Below, piece after piece: positions 53,098 through 60,748 of a stretch of 64,000 nt of DNA (positions within the stretch are counted from its first letter, which is position 1; each line of letters starts with the position of its first letter). The notes beneath the pieces are model-generated. The model was not told where the DNA came from, searched no databases, and worked only from the letters and a program-made list of their open reading frames with translations. The position numbers and the translations under genes were made by a program. The DNA comes from Chryseobacterium daeguense DSM 19388 (GTDB lineage Bacteria > Bacteroidota > Bacteroidia > Flavobacteriales > Weeksellaceae): NCBI RefSeq assembly GCF_000430825.1, contig NZ_AUMT01000012.1:89887-153886 (forward strand), in the 5' to 3' direction.

Positions 53098-53508
53098 TTA
53101 TTTTTTATAGATAGTTAAATTTCTTGCTTTACTCAGATCATCTTTTGTTACGACAGTAGCTTCATCAAAATTTACAATGCCGTCCCTGTTTTCTCTTCTG
53201 GCTTTATTTTGTGAATCAATTGCTGTTTTCAACCCGCTTATGAACTTACTTTTCTGGGTTTTAGAAAGGTTATCAGTACCTATATAAAGATTGTATTCTC
53301 CTTCTCTTCCCAATCCGCTCTGCTTATACACTTCAAGATTATTTACTTTATTTTTGCTCTGAAACTGGCTTATGTAATTCATCACAGGCTTATCAGACGG
53401 GGTTCCGCAGCAAATGCTTCCGTAGCTGATCTGTACATAGTTTTGGCTCTTTTGTGAAAAGAAAAGTGCAAAACTGAAAATCCCTGTAAATACTAATATT
53501 TTTTTCAT
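53098..53508 (-). CDS. Secreted hypothetical protein with CC motif
   Basis: A 136-residue protein with a signal peptide ending ..LFFSQ. The mature part contains YVQISYGSICCGTPSDKPV, a vicinal Cys pair near the N-terminus, and a Lys-rich C-terminal half. No family is recognised. It precedes the dehydrogenase gene by 20 bp on the same strand. Confidence 0.6.
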   Translation of the reverse strand: MKKILVFTGIFSFALFFSQKSQNYVQISYGSICCGTPSDKPVMNYISQFQSKNKVNNLEVYKQSGLGREGEYNLYIGTDNLSKTQKSKFISGLKTAIDSQNKARRENRDGIVNFDEATVVTKDDLSKARNLTIYKK

Positions 53509-53541
53509 ATTTAAATTGTTTTTAAAAATAAGCTTAAAATT

Positions 53542-54420
53542 TTACTTATTAAAATAATCCCAGGCTGTCTTTGAAATGTCCGAAATTATTTTACAGTTTA
53601 CTGCATCCGTTTCCATTGAATTAGTGACAAATACAGCGATTGCATAATGTTTACCATTAGGCAAAGTTACGATTGCAATTTCATTTTCTGCACCGGTTAA
53701 ACCTTCTTTATTTTTCCCGGAAGCTCCCGTTTTTCTTGCCACGGGAGTGTTTTTTGGAAGCTGCTCAACTAATTTGTTTAATCCCGTAGATGTTGAAAGC
53801 ATTATTTTCATCAGGTAATCCGTAGATTTTTTTGAGATCAGTTTTCCGTCATAAAACTTTTTCATAACATCAACTGCAGACTGCGTGGTGCTGTAATTCT
53901 CATACTGTACTTTCCAGTCTTTGTGCATATCTTCTTCGTTGTGTTTAATCTGAAAGCCTTTCACACCTTTAGAATCCATAAATTTCTGAACGGTTTGCGT
54001 ACCTCCTATTAATTTCAAAAGAATATCACAGCCATTATTATCACTTTTTGCAACGGTAAGTTCCAGAATTTCACTTAAAGGAACTTCTACATTTCCATTG
54101 GGATATTTATCTCTCAGAGGCGACCATGTGTTTTCTAATAAATTTGATTTATCCAATAAAATTTTCTGATCCAGGGATAATTTTTCTTTATCTACAAGGT
54201 CCAGTACTGCAACCGCAATGTGAAATTTGAAAACACTCTGCATGGGAAGCTTTTTATCTGCGTTTTTATTGTAGGTAAAGCCGTTTTCAAAACCCAAAAC
54301 GGAAACTCCGACAGTGGCTTTCTTATTTTTTATAATTGAATTTATTTTTTGAGCCAAAACAGATTTCTGTGCAAGGGTAAATGCTGAAATCAAAAGGAAT
54401 ATAAGTCCTATTTTTTTCAT
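53542..54420 (-). CDS. bla: Class A beta-lactamase (CIA/CGA-like, subclass A2)
   Basis: A 292-residue periplasmic enzyme with a signal peptide ending ..FTLAQ. It has the active-site SVFK (Ser62 in this numbering), the SDN loop in AKSDNNGCD, an omega-loop Glu in the HNEEDMHKDW region, and the KTG triad in ARKTGASGK. These features match the chromosomal extended-spectrum class A enzymes described in Chryseobacterium. No regulator or mobile element is adjacent, so it looks intrinsic. The substrate spectrum cannot be read from sequence. Confidence 0.92.
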   Translation of the reverse strand: MKKIGLIFLLISAFTLAQKSVLAQKINSIIKNKKATVGVSVLGFENGFTYNKNADKKLPMQSVFKFHIAVAVLDLVDKEKLSLDQKILLDKSNLLENTWSPLRDKYPNGNVEVPLSEILELTVAKSDNNGCDILLKLIGGTQTVQKFMDSKGVKGFQIKHNEEDMHKDWKVQYENYSTTQSAVDVMKKFYDGKLISKKSTDYLMKIMLSTSTGLNKLVEQLPKNTPVARKTGASGKNKEGLTGAENEIAIVTLPNGKHYAIAVFVTNSMETDAVNCKIISDISKTAWDYFNK

Positions 54421-54544
54421 AATTTTTGTTTAAAATTTATTTAATCACAAAATCAGATTTATCAAGAATAAAATCGAAGATTTGTAACAGGGTGAATTTA
54501 AAAATTAAAGTCGTAATCTTTTGCCTCTTTTGTGGTTAAAAAAA

Positions 54545-54586
54545 CGTTAAAAAGCAAATCCCTCTTAGAAACTAAAAGGGATTTGC
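54545..54586 (-). terminator. Terminator of the GH5 gene
   Basis: GCAAATCCCT and AGGGATTTGC arms lie just beyond the GH5 stop; on the minus strand a T-rich tract follows. Confidence 0.7.
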
Positions 54587-54601
54587 AATGTAAGATTTTT
54601 A

Positions 54602-56323
54602 TTATTTTACTTCAAAATATTTCAGGTTGGCTCCGTCACTTTCGAAAAATATCCTGATTTTATTTTCGCCCTTTTTGAGGGTAACTCCTTTTGCTGAAGT
54701 TGTTTTCCAGTTTTCATTTCCTCCTGTTGAAGTCAGCTGAACTGTTGATAAATGTTTTCCGGAAGCATCTTCAATTCTGATTTTTGCGTCCTTATCAGCA
54801 GCATAATTGATGTCAAAAGTATATGCTTTATCAGATTTTGAATGAATCGTGTACTGGATCCATTCTCCTGCTTCCGTTTTACCTATGTAATATTGATTGT
54901 CTTTGGTTTTGTAAATATCCACCCCGTCATTTCTCAATTGATTTCCGGAGTTCCATTCAGAGCGTTTTGCTGCGTCGCTTACCCACAGGTTGATAAAATC
55001 TTTGTCCAAATAGGCGGCGTTCATTCTTCCCAAATCATAGTCTGTTGCTGCTATTTTTCCCGGAACCACAAGGCTTTTGAATGGTCTTGTGGAGCCATCA
55101 GTAGTTTGCCTGAACATTGCATCAATAACATCATTTTTAATTTCCACATTACTGAACTTATAGTTGGCGGCAATTTTCATTAAAGCTTTTGCGGCAAATT
55201 CTTTTGATGGTTTTTCTCCTCCGTTTTTCCAGTAATCAAGCAGTTTTTGATATTCCTGGGTGATTTTTACGTTTGTGATTCCTGCAATATTATCAATTTT
55301 CTTCATCGGCCAGAAGGCGTAACCAATGTTGTGTTTATCAAGCAGCTGAATTAATTCCGTAAACCAGACATTGGAATTTTCCCCGGTTTCTCCCAGCCAG
55401 ATTGGGATATTATGCTTTTCTCTTAAATCAAGGGCAAATTTTAAGGTAGCATCATCATTATAATTCCAGTATTTATGAAAGCTGAAAACAAGATTATTGT
55501 CCCAAAGCGGTATCAGTCCATTGTAATTATTTCCCCATCCGTTACCTTCAAGGATAATAATATGCTTTTTATCAACCTGGCGGATGGCTTCCGTAATATC
55601 TTTTTGAAGCTTCCAAAGCGGAGCGTTTGACATTTCATCGGTTCCGTTCTGATTTTTTCCGGTGAAATTAATATTAGGTTCATTGATTAAGTCATAGCCA
55701 CCGATCCAGGGCTCATCTTTATATCTTTCGGCTAGTTTTTTCCAAAGGGCTATTGTTTTTTTCTGATTTTCTTCGCTTTCCCAAAGTGACGGTTTGGATT
55801 TATCATTATCGGAAATATTGACGTCATTTCCCTGTCCGCCGGGTGCAGCGTGGAGATCGAGAATTAAATACATTTTATTATCAGCACACCATTTTAGCAG
55901 GTCATCTGTCATTTTAAATCCGCCTTCAAGCCATGTATTTTGCCCTTTTACCTTTTCTTTTTCGATGGGTAAAGTATATAAATTATAGTGCATTGGCAGC
56001 CTGATAGAATTAAATCCGGCTTTTTTCAGAAAATCTATATCCTGTTTGGTGATTCCGTTTTTTAAATATGCTTTATAGAATTCATTCATTCCGTCTTCAC
56101 CGATCAGTTCTGCAATTTTTTCTTTGATTTTGTATTGAGGACCGGCAAAATCGGCGGTTTTCAGCATATAACCTTCCTGCAGCATCCATCCTCCTAATCC
56201 CAAACCTCTCAATTGTACATTTTCACCTTTGTCGTTAACAATTTTTTGACCATTTGTTTTTAAAAGCTGTGACGTCCCAAATTGAGACAATAAAAAAGCG
56301 GATAATAGGATGGCTCTTTTCAT
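54602..56323 (-). CDS. GH5 family glycoside hydrolase with C-terminal CBM6-like domain
   Basis: A 573-residue secreted enzyme with a signal peptide ending ..FGTSQ. The N-terminal GH5 TIM barrel (residues about 20-365) has RGLGLGGWM, the acid/base Glu215 in DLINEPN and the nucleophile Glu312 in WLGETGE. The C-terminal 130 residues have the CBM6/35-like pattern GEWIQYTIHSKSDKAYTFD and end in LKYFEVK. GH5 covers endoglucanases, exo-1,3-glucanases and mannanases; the subfamily is not resolved here. It is a single gene away from the SusCD locus. Confidence 0.88.
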   Translation of the reverse strand: MKRAILLSAFLLSQFGTSQLLKTNGQKIVNDKGENVQLRGLGLGGWMLQEGYMLKTADFAGPQYKIKEKIAELIGEDGMNEFYKAYLKNGITKQDIDFLKKAGFNSIRLPMHYNLYTLPIEKEKVKGQNTWLEGGFKMTDDLLKWCADNKMYLILDLHAAPGGQGNDVNISDNDKSKPSLWESEENQKKTIALWKKLAERYKDEPWIGGYDLINEPNINFTGKNQNGTDEMSNAPLWKLQKDITEAIRQVDKKHIIILEGNGWGNNYNGLIPLWDNNLVFSFHKYWNYNDDATLKFALDLREKHNIPIWLGETGENSNVWFTELIQLLDKHNIGYAFWPMKKIDNIAGITNVKITQEYQKLLDYWKNGGEKPSKEFAAKALMKIAANYKFSNVEIKNDVIDAMFRQTTDGSTRPFKSLVVPGKIAATDYDLGRMNAAYLDKDFINLWVSDAAKRSEWNSGNQLRNDGVDIYKTKDNQYYIGKTEAGEWIQYTIHSKSDKAYTFDINYAADKDAKIRIEDASGKHLSTVQLTSTGGNENWKTTSAKGVTLKKGENKIRIFFESDGANLKYFEVK

Positions 56324-56383
56324 AGTAGTTTTAATTTAAAATATTAGGAGATTGTTTTAAAGAAATTATTGTTTTGTATTTAA

Positions 56384-56416
56384 CAAATATATTTAAAAAT
56401 TTTTGAATAAGTTCAA
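56384..56416 (-). promoter_or_regulatory. Possible promoter of the GH5 gene
   Basis: On the minus strand TTG (56416-56414), 22 bp, then TATATTTG (56391-56384). The -7 box is perfect but the spacing is slightly long. Confidence 0.4.
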
Positions 56417-56476
56417 TTATAAATAATTGTTTATATAAAGAATTTTTGAGTAAAGCCGTTTTAGGTTATAATTAAA

Positions 56477-56502
56477 AAACGGGCTAAAGCCCGTTCCTAT
56501 TG
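56477..56502 (-). repeat. Dispersed repeat, family A (copy 2, hairpin half)
   Basis: AACGGGC-TAAA-GCCCGTT, with CAATAGGAACGGG on the minus strand as in copy 1 at 31574. The second half of the element is not found here. Confidence 0.6.
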
Positions 56503-56549
56503 ATCAATAATTTAGTGTAATTTGTGCAAATATTCGTGAATTACTTAAC

Positions 56550-57512
56550 CTAAGAAATAAGCTTCATCACCTCCAAAGCCACTTTCAAGGCCTCCGTTCC
56601 GTCTTCGATAGAAACCTCCACGTTTTTATTTTCCGTAATTGAATCTGCGAAGGAATTCAATTCATCCAAAATAGCATTATTAGGTTGGATATTAGGATAT
56701 TCAAACAAAATCTGGTTCTTTTCTCCATCAGCATTTTCAATAATCATATCAAATGGAGTAGGGTTTTCAGGAGCATCTTTCATTCTGATCACTTCCGCTT
56801 TTTTCTCCAGAAAATCTACAGAAATATAGGCGTCCTTCTGGAAAAACCGGCTTTTTCTCATCGCCTTCATTGAAATTCTTGAAGTGGTAAGATTGGCAAC
56901 ACATCCGTTTTCAAATTCTATTCTTGCACTGGCAATATCCGGAGTTTTACTTACTACACAAACACCGCTTGCATGGATATTTTTAACCTTTGATTTTACA
57001 ATGCTTAATAAAATATCCAGATCATGAATCATTAAATCCAGCACCACAGAAACATCCGTTCCGCGCGGATTAAACTCTGCAAGCCTGTGAATTTCAATAA
57101 ACATCGGGTTGTTGATGAATTCTTTCGTAGCAATAAAAGCAGGATTGTATCTTTCAACATGTCCTACCTGTGCTTTTATGCCGTTTTCCTGGCATTTTTG
57201 AAGGATTTCTTCTGCCTGCTCAAGTGTTTGGGTTACCGGTTTTTCAATGAAGAAGTGAAGCCCTTTTTCAATGGCTTTCAAAGCATAATCATAATGATAA
57301 ACCGTGGGAGTTACAATGTCCAGCATATCGATCTGATCAAGTAATTCATCGAAGTTCTCAAAATATTTATAGCCTAATTCAGCTTCTAATTTCTTTCCGT
57401 TTTCCGCATCTTTATCATGAAAACCAATAAATTCATATTTATCCGACTGATTAAGAAGCCTCAAATGTATTTTTCCCAAATGTCCGGCACCTACCAAACC
57501 TGCTTTTAACAT
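56550..57512 (-). CDS. Gfo/Idh/MocA family oxidoreductase
   Basis: A 320-residue NAD(P)-dependent oxidoreductase with an N-terminal Rossmann domain (GLVGAGHLGKIHLRLL, residues 5-20). IVTPTVYHYDYALKAIEKG and the EKP motif in HFFIEKPVTQTLEQAEEI hold the catalytic Lys, and the C-terminal domain has GTDVSVVLDLMIHDLDILL. Substrates in this family are usually sugars or cyclitols; the exact one is unknown. It stands alone, divergent from pcm. Confidence 0.88.
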   Translation of the reverse strand: MLKAGLVGAGHLGKIHLRLLNQSDKYEFIGFHDKDAENGKKLEAELGYKYFENFDELLDQIDMLDIVTPTVYHYDYALKAIEKGLHFFIEKPVTQTLEQAEEILQKCQENGIKAQVGHVERYNPAFIATKEFINNPMFIEIHRLAEFNPRGTDVSVVLDLMIHDLDILLSIVKSKVKNIHASGVCVVSKTPDIASARIEFENGCVANLTTSRISMKAMRKSRFFQKDAYISVDFLEKKAEVIRMKDAPENPTPFDMIIENADGEKNQILFEYPNIQPNNAILDELNSFADSITENKNVEVSIEDGTEALKVALEVMKLIS

Positions 57513-57576
57513 GCTGTATTAAATTTTTGTAAATATAATCATTTTAGATATTAGGAAACAGATGATAGGTTTTAGG

Positions 57577-57607
57577 TTGATAATTCATTATTGTTTTGTT
57601 ATTTTTG
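57577..57607 (+). promoter_or_regulatory. Bacteroidota-type promoter for pcm
   Basis: TTG (57577-57579), 20 bp, then TATTTTTG (57600-57607), close to TTTG-N19/20-TAnnTTTG. The predicted start is about 30 bp before the pcm ATG. Confidence 0.5.
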
Positions 57608-57645
57608 TCAAAACTATTACCTGCTACCTAATAACTACCATCTAA

Positions 57646-58299
57646 ATGACGCAAGATTCATTTGTACATAAAGGAAAAAGAAAGATTTTGGTTGATTATC
57701 TCCGAAACAGAATCGGGATTTCGGATGAAAATGTACTTTCAGCCATGAATGAAGTTCCCAGACATCTTTTTATAGAAAGTATTTTTGAAGATTTTGCTTA
57801 CGAAGACCGCGCTTTTCCTATTCTGGCACATCAGACCATTTCACATCCTTCAACGGTTGCCGAGCAGTCGGAGCTTTTACAGGTGAAACCGGGCGAAAAA
57901 ATCCTCGAAATAGGTACCGGATGCGGCTATCAGACTGCTGTTTTACTGGCTATGAAAGCCCATGTTTATACTGTGGAAAGACAAAAAGATCTTTTCGATT
58001 TTTCTAAGAAAAAGCTTCGTGAAATGCATTTGTACCCGAAGTTTCAAAGCTTTGGAGACGGTTTCGCGGGGCTTCCGACCTTTGCTCCTTTTGATAAAAT
58101 TATCGTGACTTGTGGTGCTTCAGTTTTGCCGACAGAGCTGTTGAAACAATTAAAAGTAGGCGGTAAAATGGTTATTCCGTTAGGACCTACGGACGAACAG
58201 GTTTTATACAGATTCACAAAAATTTCCCAGACTGAATTTGAAAAGGAAGAATTCGGGGCTTATAAATTTGTTCCGATGCTGGGAAATACCAACCAGTAA
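57646..58299 (+). CDS. pcm: Protein-L-isoaspartate O-methyltransferase
   Basis: A 217-residue SAM-dependent methyltransferase that repairs isoaspartyl residues. Conserved blocks are AFPILAHQTISHPSTVAEQ (substrate loop), KPGEKILEIGTGCGYQTAVL (motif I), the VYTVERQ acidic end, FDKIIVTCGAS, and GGKMVIPLGP at the end. Its length is normal. A family A repeat follows. Confidence 0.93.
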   Translation: MTQDSFVHKGKRKILVDYLRNRIGISDENVLSAMNEVPRHLFIESIFEDFAYEDRAFPILAHQTISHPSTVAEQSELLQVKPGEKILEIGTGCGYQTAVLLAMKAHVYTVERQKDLFDFSKKKLREMHLYPKFQSFGDGFAGLPTFAPFDKIIVTCGASVLPTELLKQLKVGGKMVIPLGPTDEQVLYRFTKISQTEFEKEEFGAYKFVPMLGNTNQ

Positions 58300-58310
58300 T
58301 TTTCATCAAG

Positions 58311-58377
58311 AGGAACGGGCTTTAGCCCGTTTAGAAAATCAAATTAACTCAAATTGGCTTTAGCCAAAACTTAATAA
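58311..58377 (+). repeat. Dispersed repeat, family A (copy 3)
   Basis: AGGAACGGGCTTTAGCCCGTTT, then about 25 bp, then GGCTTTAGCCAAAACTTAATA. It is nearly the same as copy 1 at 31574-31635 over both halves. Confidence 0.65.
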
Positions 58378-58417
58378 ATAGGAGAATTTCTTAACTTTAA
58401 GATATTAAACTTAAATT

Positions 58418-58813
58418 ATGATCTCCGAAATCCAAAAATACAACGTATCCCAAACTGCTGCAGATCATGAAATCTGCGAAAAACTATCAGAAATTATCAG
58501 CGAAAACCTTACAGAAGCTGAATCAAAAATATGGCACGCACATCCCGTCTGGTTTTTGGACGGAAACCCTATTGTGGGGTATAGTAAACAAAAGAAAGGA
58601 ATCCGGCTGATGTTCTGGAGTGGAAAATCGTTTAATGAAGAATTTTTGAATGTTCATGGTGAAAAGTTCCAGGATGCATCTGTGTTTTTTAACGATGTTT
58701 CAGAGATTGATGAAAATAAGATCAGGAAATGTCTTGAAAAATCAGAAAAAATTCAATGGGATTATAAAAACCTGGTTAAAAGAAAAGGAGAATTGATTCA
58801 AATAAAAAAATAA
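58418..58813 (+). CDS. DUF1801 (YdhG-like) protein
   Basis: A 131-residue cytoplasmic protein with the DUF1801 layout: LTEAESKIWHAHPVWFLDGNPIVGYSK, IRLMFWSGKSF, GEKFQDASVFF and a final helix pair starting IRKCLEKSEKIQWDYK. The function of the family is unknown. It is a single gene with no obvious partner. Confidence 0.75.
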   Translation: MISEIQKYNVSQTAADHEICEKLSEIISENLTEAESKIWHAHPVWFLDGNPIVGYSKQKKGIRLMFWSGKSFNEEFLNVHGEKFQDASVFFNDVSEIDENKIRKCLEKSEKIQWDYKNLVKRKGELIQIKK

Positions 58814-58878
58814 AATTTTAATGTTCGGAATGATAATTGGATTTAAATAAGAACCTAATCACTTAAAATCTTATTATT

Positions 58879-59139
58879 ATGGATACGAATAGATTTAAAT
58901 CTTCACATGATTTTAGTAATGTTCAGAAAAATCTATATAATAACCCGGGTTATAGTGTAGAAAGCTATTCTCAGCAGGTAAAAGATTATATCAACGATAT
59001 GAAAAGCCAGAATAAAGAAGCCACAAAACACGGTTTCATGGCACAAACCAAAAAATCTGCAAAAGAAATCTGGGAAGAAATTGAAGAAATGGCCTCTGAG
59101 GCTTGGGATAAGAATATTAACTCAAATGAGAATCAATAA
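58879..59139 (+). CDS. Small helical hypothetical protein (86 aa)
   Basis: An 86-residue charged protein: MDTNRFKSSHDFSNVQ at the start, a Tyr/Asn-rich linker, then helical DYINDMKSQNKEATKHGFM and EIWEEIEEMASEAWDKN. No signal peptide or membrane span. No family is recognised. A strong terminator follows, which supports a real gene. Confidence 0.6.
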   Translation: MDTNRFKSSHDFSNVQKNLYNNPGYSVESYSQQVKDYINDMKSQNKEATKHGFMAQTKKSAKEIWEEIEEMASEAWDKNINSNENQ

Positions 59140-59159
59140 TTTTTAATATTAAAGTTAGG

Positions 59160-59191
59160 AACCTCACTTTTTTGCGGAGTGAGGTTTTTTT
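59160..59191 (+). terminator. Terminator after the 86-aa gene
   Basis: AACCTCACT and AGTGAGGTT arms around a 9-base loop, followed by T7. Confidence 0.8.
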
Positions 59192-59220
59192 ATTTAAAAA
59201 TTTATTAAAATATAAACCAA

Positions 59221-60206
59221 ATGAAAATATTTATAAATAAAAGAATTCCCGAAATCGGAATCACTATGCTGAAGGAAGCAGGACATGAGATCTTTATACC
59301 TGAACATGAAAACCTTTCCCACGAAGAATGGCTCAATTACTGTAAAAACCACGACGCCATACTGGGCGTAGGAATGGAATTTAGATATGATAAAGATTTT
59401 TTCAACGAATGCCCGAATATTAAAGCAATCGCGCTGTATTCCGTAGGGTTTGATCACGTTGATATCAAGGAGGCCATCGCAAGGAAAGTTCCCGTGGGAA
59501 ACACACCAGATGTTCTTAGCAAAGCTACCTCTGATGTTGCATTTCTGCTGATGCAGGCCGTTGCAAGAAGGGCAAGCTATAATTTCGAAAAGGTAAAGGC
59601 AGGTAATTGGGGAGATTTTGAACCTTTACATGCTTTAGGGCAGGAATTATACGGAAAAACTTTAGGTGTTTTCGGATTGGGAAGGATAGGTTTTGAGATG
59701 GCAAAAAAAAGTCACAGAAAGCTTTTGATATGAAAATCATCTATCATAACCGGCATCGAAATGAAGAAGCTGAAAATGAGCTGAATGCAGAATATGTTTC
59801 TTTTGAAGAGCTGATTTCTCAATCTGATGTCTTAAGTGTTCATGCTAATTTTAAACCGGATCAAAAAGATCTTTTCAATAAATCCGTTTTTAATAAAATG
59901 AAGGAAAATGCCATTTTTGTGAATACGGCAAGAGGCGGATTTCACAATCAGCAGGATCTTTACGATGCCCTTACCGAAAAGAAAATCTGGGGAGCCGGTC
60001 TGGATGTAACAAATCCCGAACCTATTTTCAAGGATGATCCTATTCTGGAGCTTTCCAATGTCTGTGTTCTCCCGCACATCGGCTCTGCAACCATTGAAGC
60101 CCGGAACGGAATGGCAAAAGTGGCTGCAGAAAATCTCATTGCTTTCTCAAAAGGTGAAAAAATGCCTGCCTGCGCAAATCCTGATGTTTATTCTGAAAAT
60201 TCCTAG
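59221..60206 (+). CDS. D-isomer-specific 2-hydroxyacid dehydrogenase (apparent frameshift near 59703)
   Basis: Two overlapping frames (59221-59733 and 59730-60206) make one enzyme of about 328 residues. The first holds the catalytic-domain start and the Rossmann motif GKTLGVFGLGRIGFEMAKK. The second holds IIYHNRHRNEEAE, NTARGGFHNQQDL (catalytic-Arg region), AGLDVTNPEP and LPHIGSATIEARNGMA with the catalytic His. An A8 run at 59703-59710 lies at the junction. One extra A gives MAKKKSQKAFDMKII and restores the frame. As written, the first frame ends at 59733. Related enzymes reduce glyoxylate, hydroxypyruvate or other 2-keto acids. Confidence 0.85.
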
Positions 60207-60257
60207 CAACTTGGAATTATTTTTGTTTAAATTTATTCAACACTAAATACTTTTATT

Positions 60258-60551
60258 ATGATACCTGAAAATAGCGAACAAGAACAAGATAGAAAACTGG
60301 AACAGATGGATTACAGCCCGAATGAAGATATCTTTAATCAGGAAGAACATATTCCGCTGGACGGTGATGGAGTTCCTTTTGAAGATGATGATTTTGGAGA
60401 GGAGGATAAAATTGATAAAGGACTTGACATCCCTGGAGTGGATGAAGACGCCGGAACAGATGATATAGCTGAAGACGAAGAAAACAGCTACTGGGGACTC
60501 AGCGACAATGAAGACGATCACGAAGAAGAGAATGATGATGTTTTGACCTAA
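60258..60551 (+). CDS. Highly acidic small protein (97 aa)
   Basis: A 97-residue protein with an extreme acidic composition (stretches such as DDDFGEEDK and DDHEEEN) and almost no basic residues in the C-terminal two thirds. No signal peptide. Probably disordered. It is separated from the dehydrogenase by 51 bp and followed by a strong terminator, which supports expression. No family is recognised. Confidence 0.6.
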   Translation: MIPENSEQEQDRKLEQMDYSPNEDIFNQEEHIPLDGDGVPFEDDDFGEEDKIDKGLDIPGVDEDAGTDDIAEDEENSYWGLSDNEDDHEEENDDVLT

Positions 60552-60573
60552 GATAACCACATACTATATTGAG

Positions 60574-60602
60574 CCTTACTGAATTTCAGTAAGGTTTTTT
60601 AT
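60574..60602 (+). terminator. Terminator after the acidic protein gene
   Basis: CCTTACTGAA and TTCAGTAAGG are perfect 10-bp arms, followed by T6 and more T-rich sequence. Confidence 0.85.
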
Positions 60603-60748
60603 TTTTGAAACTAAACACCAGCGGAGGGGAATCCTTTCACGCCTGAAATTTCTCACATTAGTTGCATGGATTTTCTAATTTGAATATCTTTAAAACTTTG
60701 AAAATTAAATTAGCAGAAAACGTTAAACAAAGAACTTTAAACCGTACT

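Noticed and set aside
60662..60748. N-terminal 29-residue extension of urocanate hydratase
   Set aside because: The segment does not resemble the family start, and the ATG at 60749 gives MTFQEQIQQG, the usual beginning.
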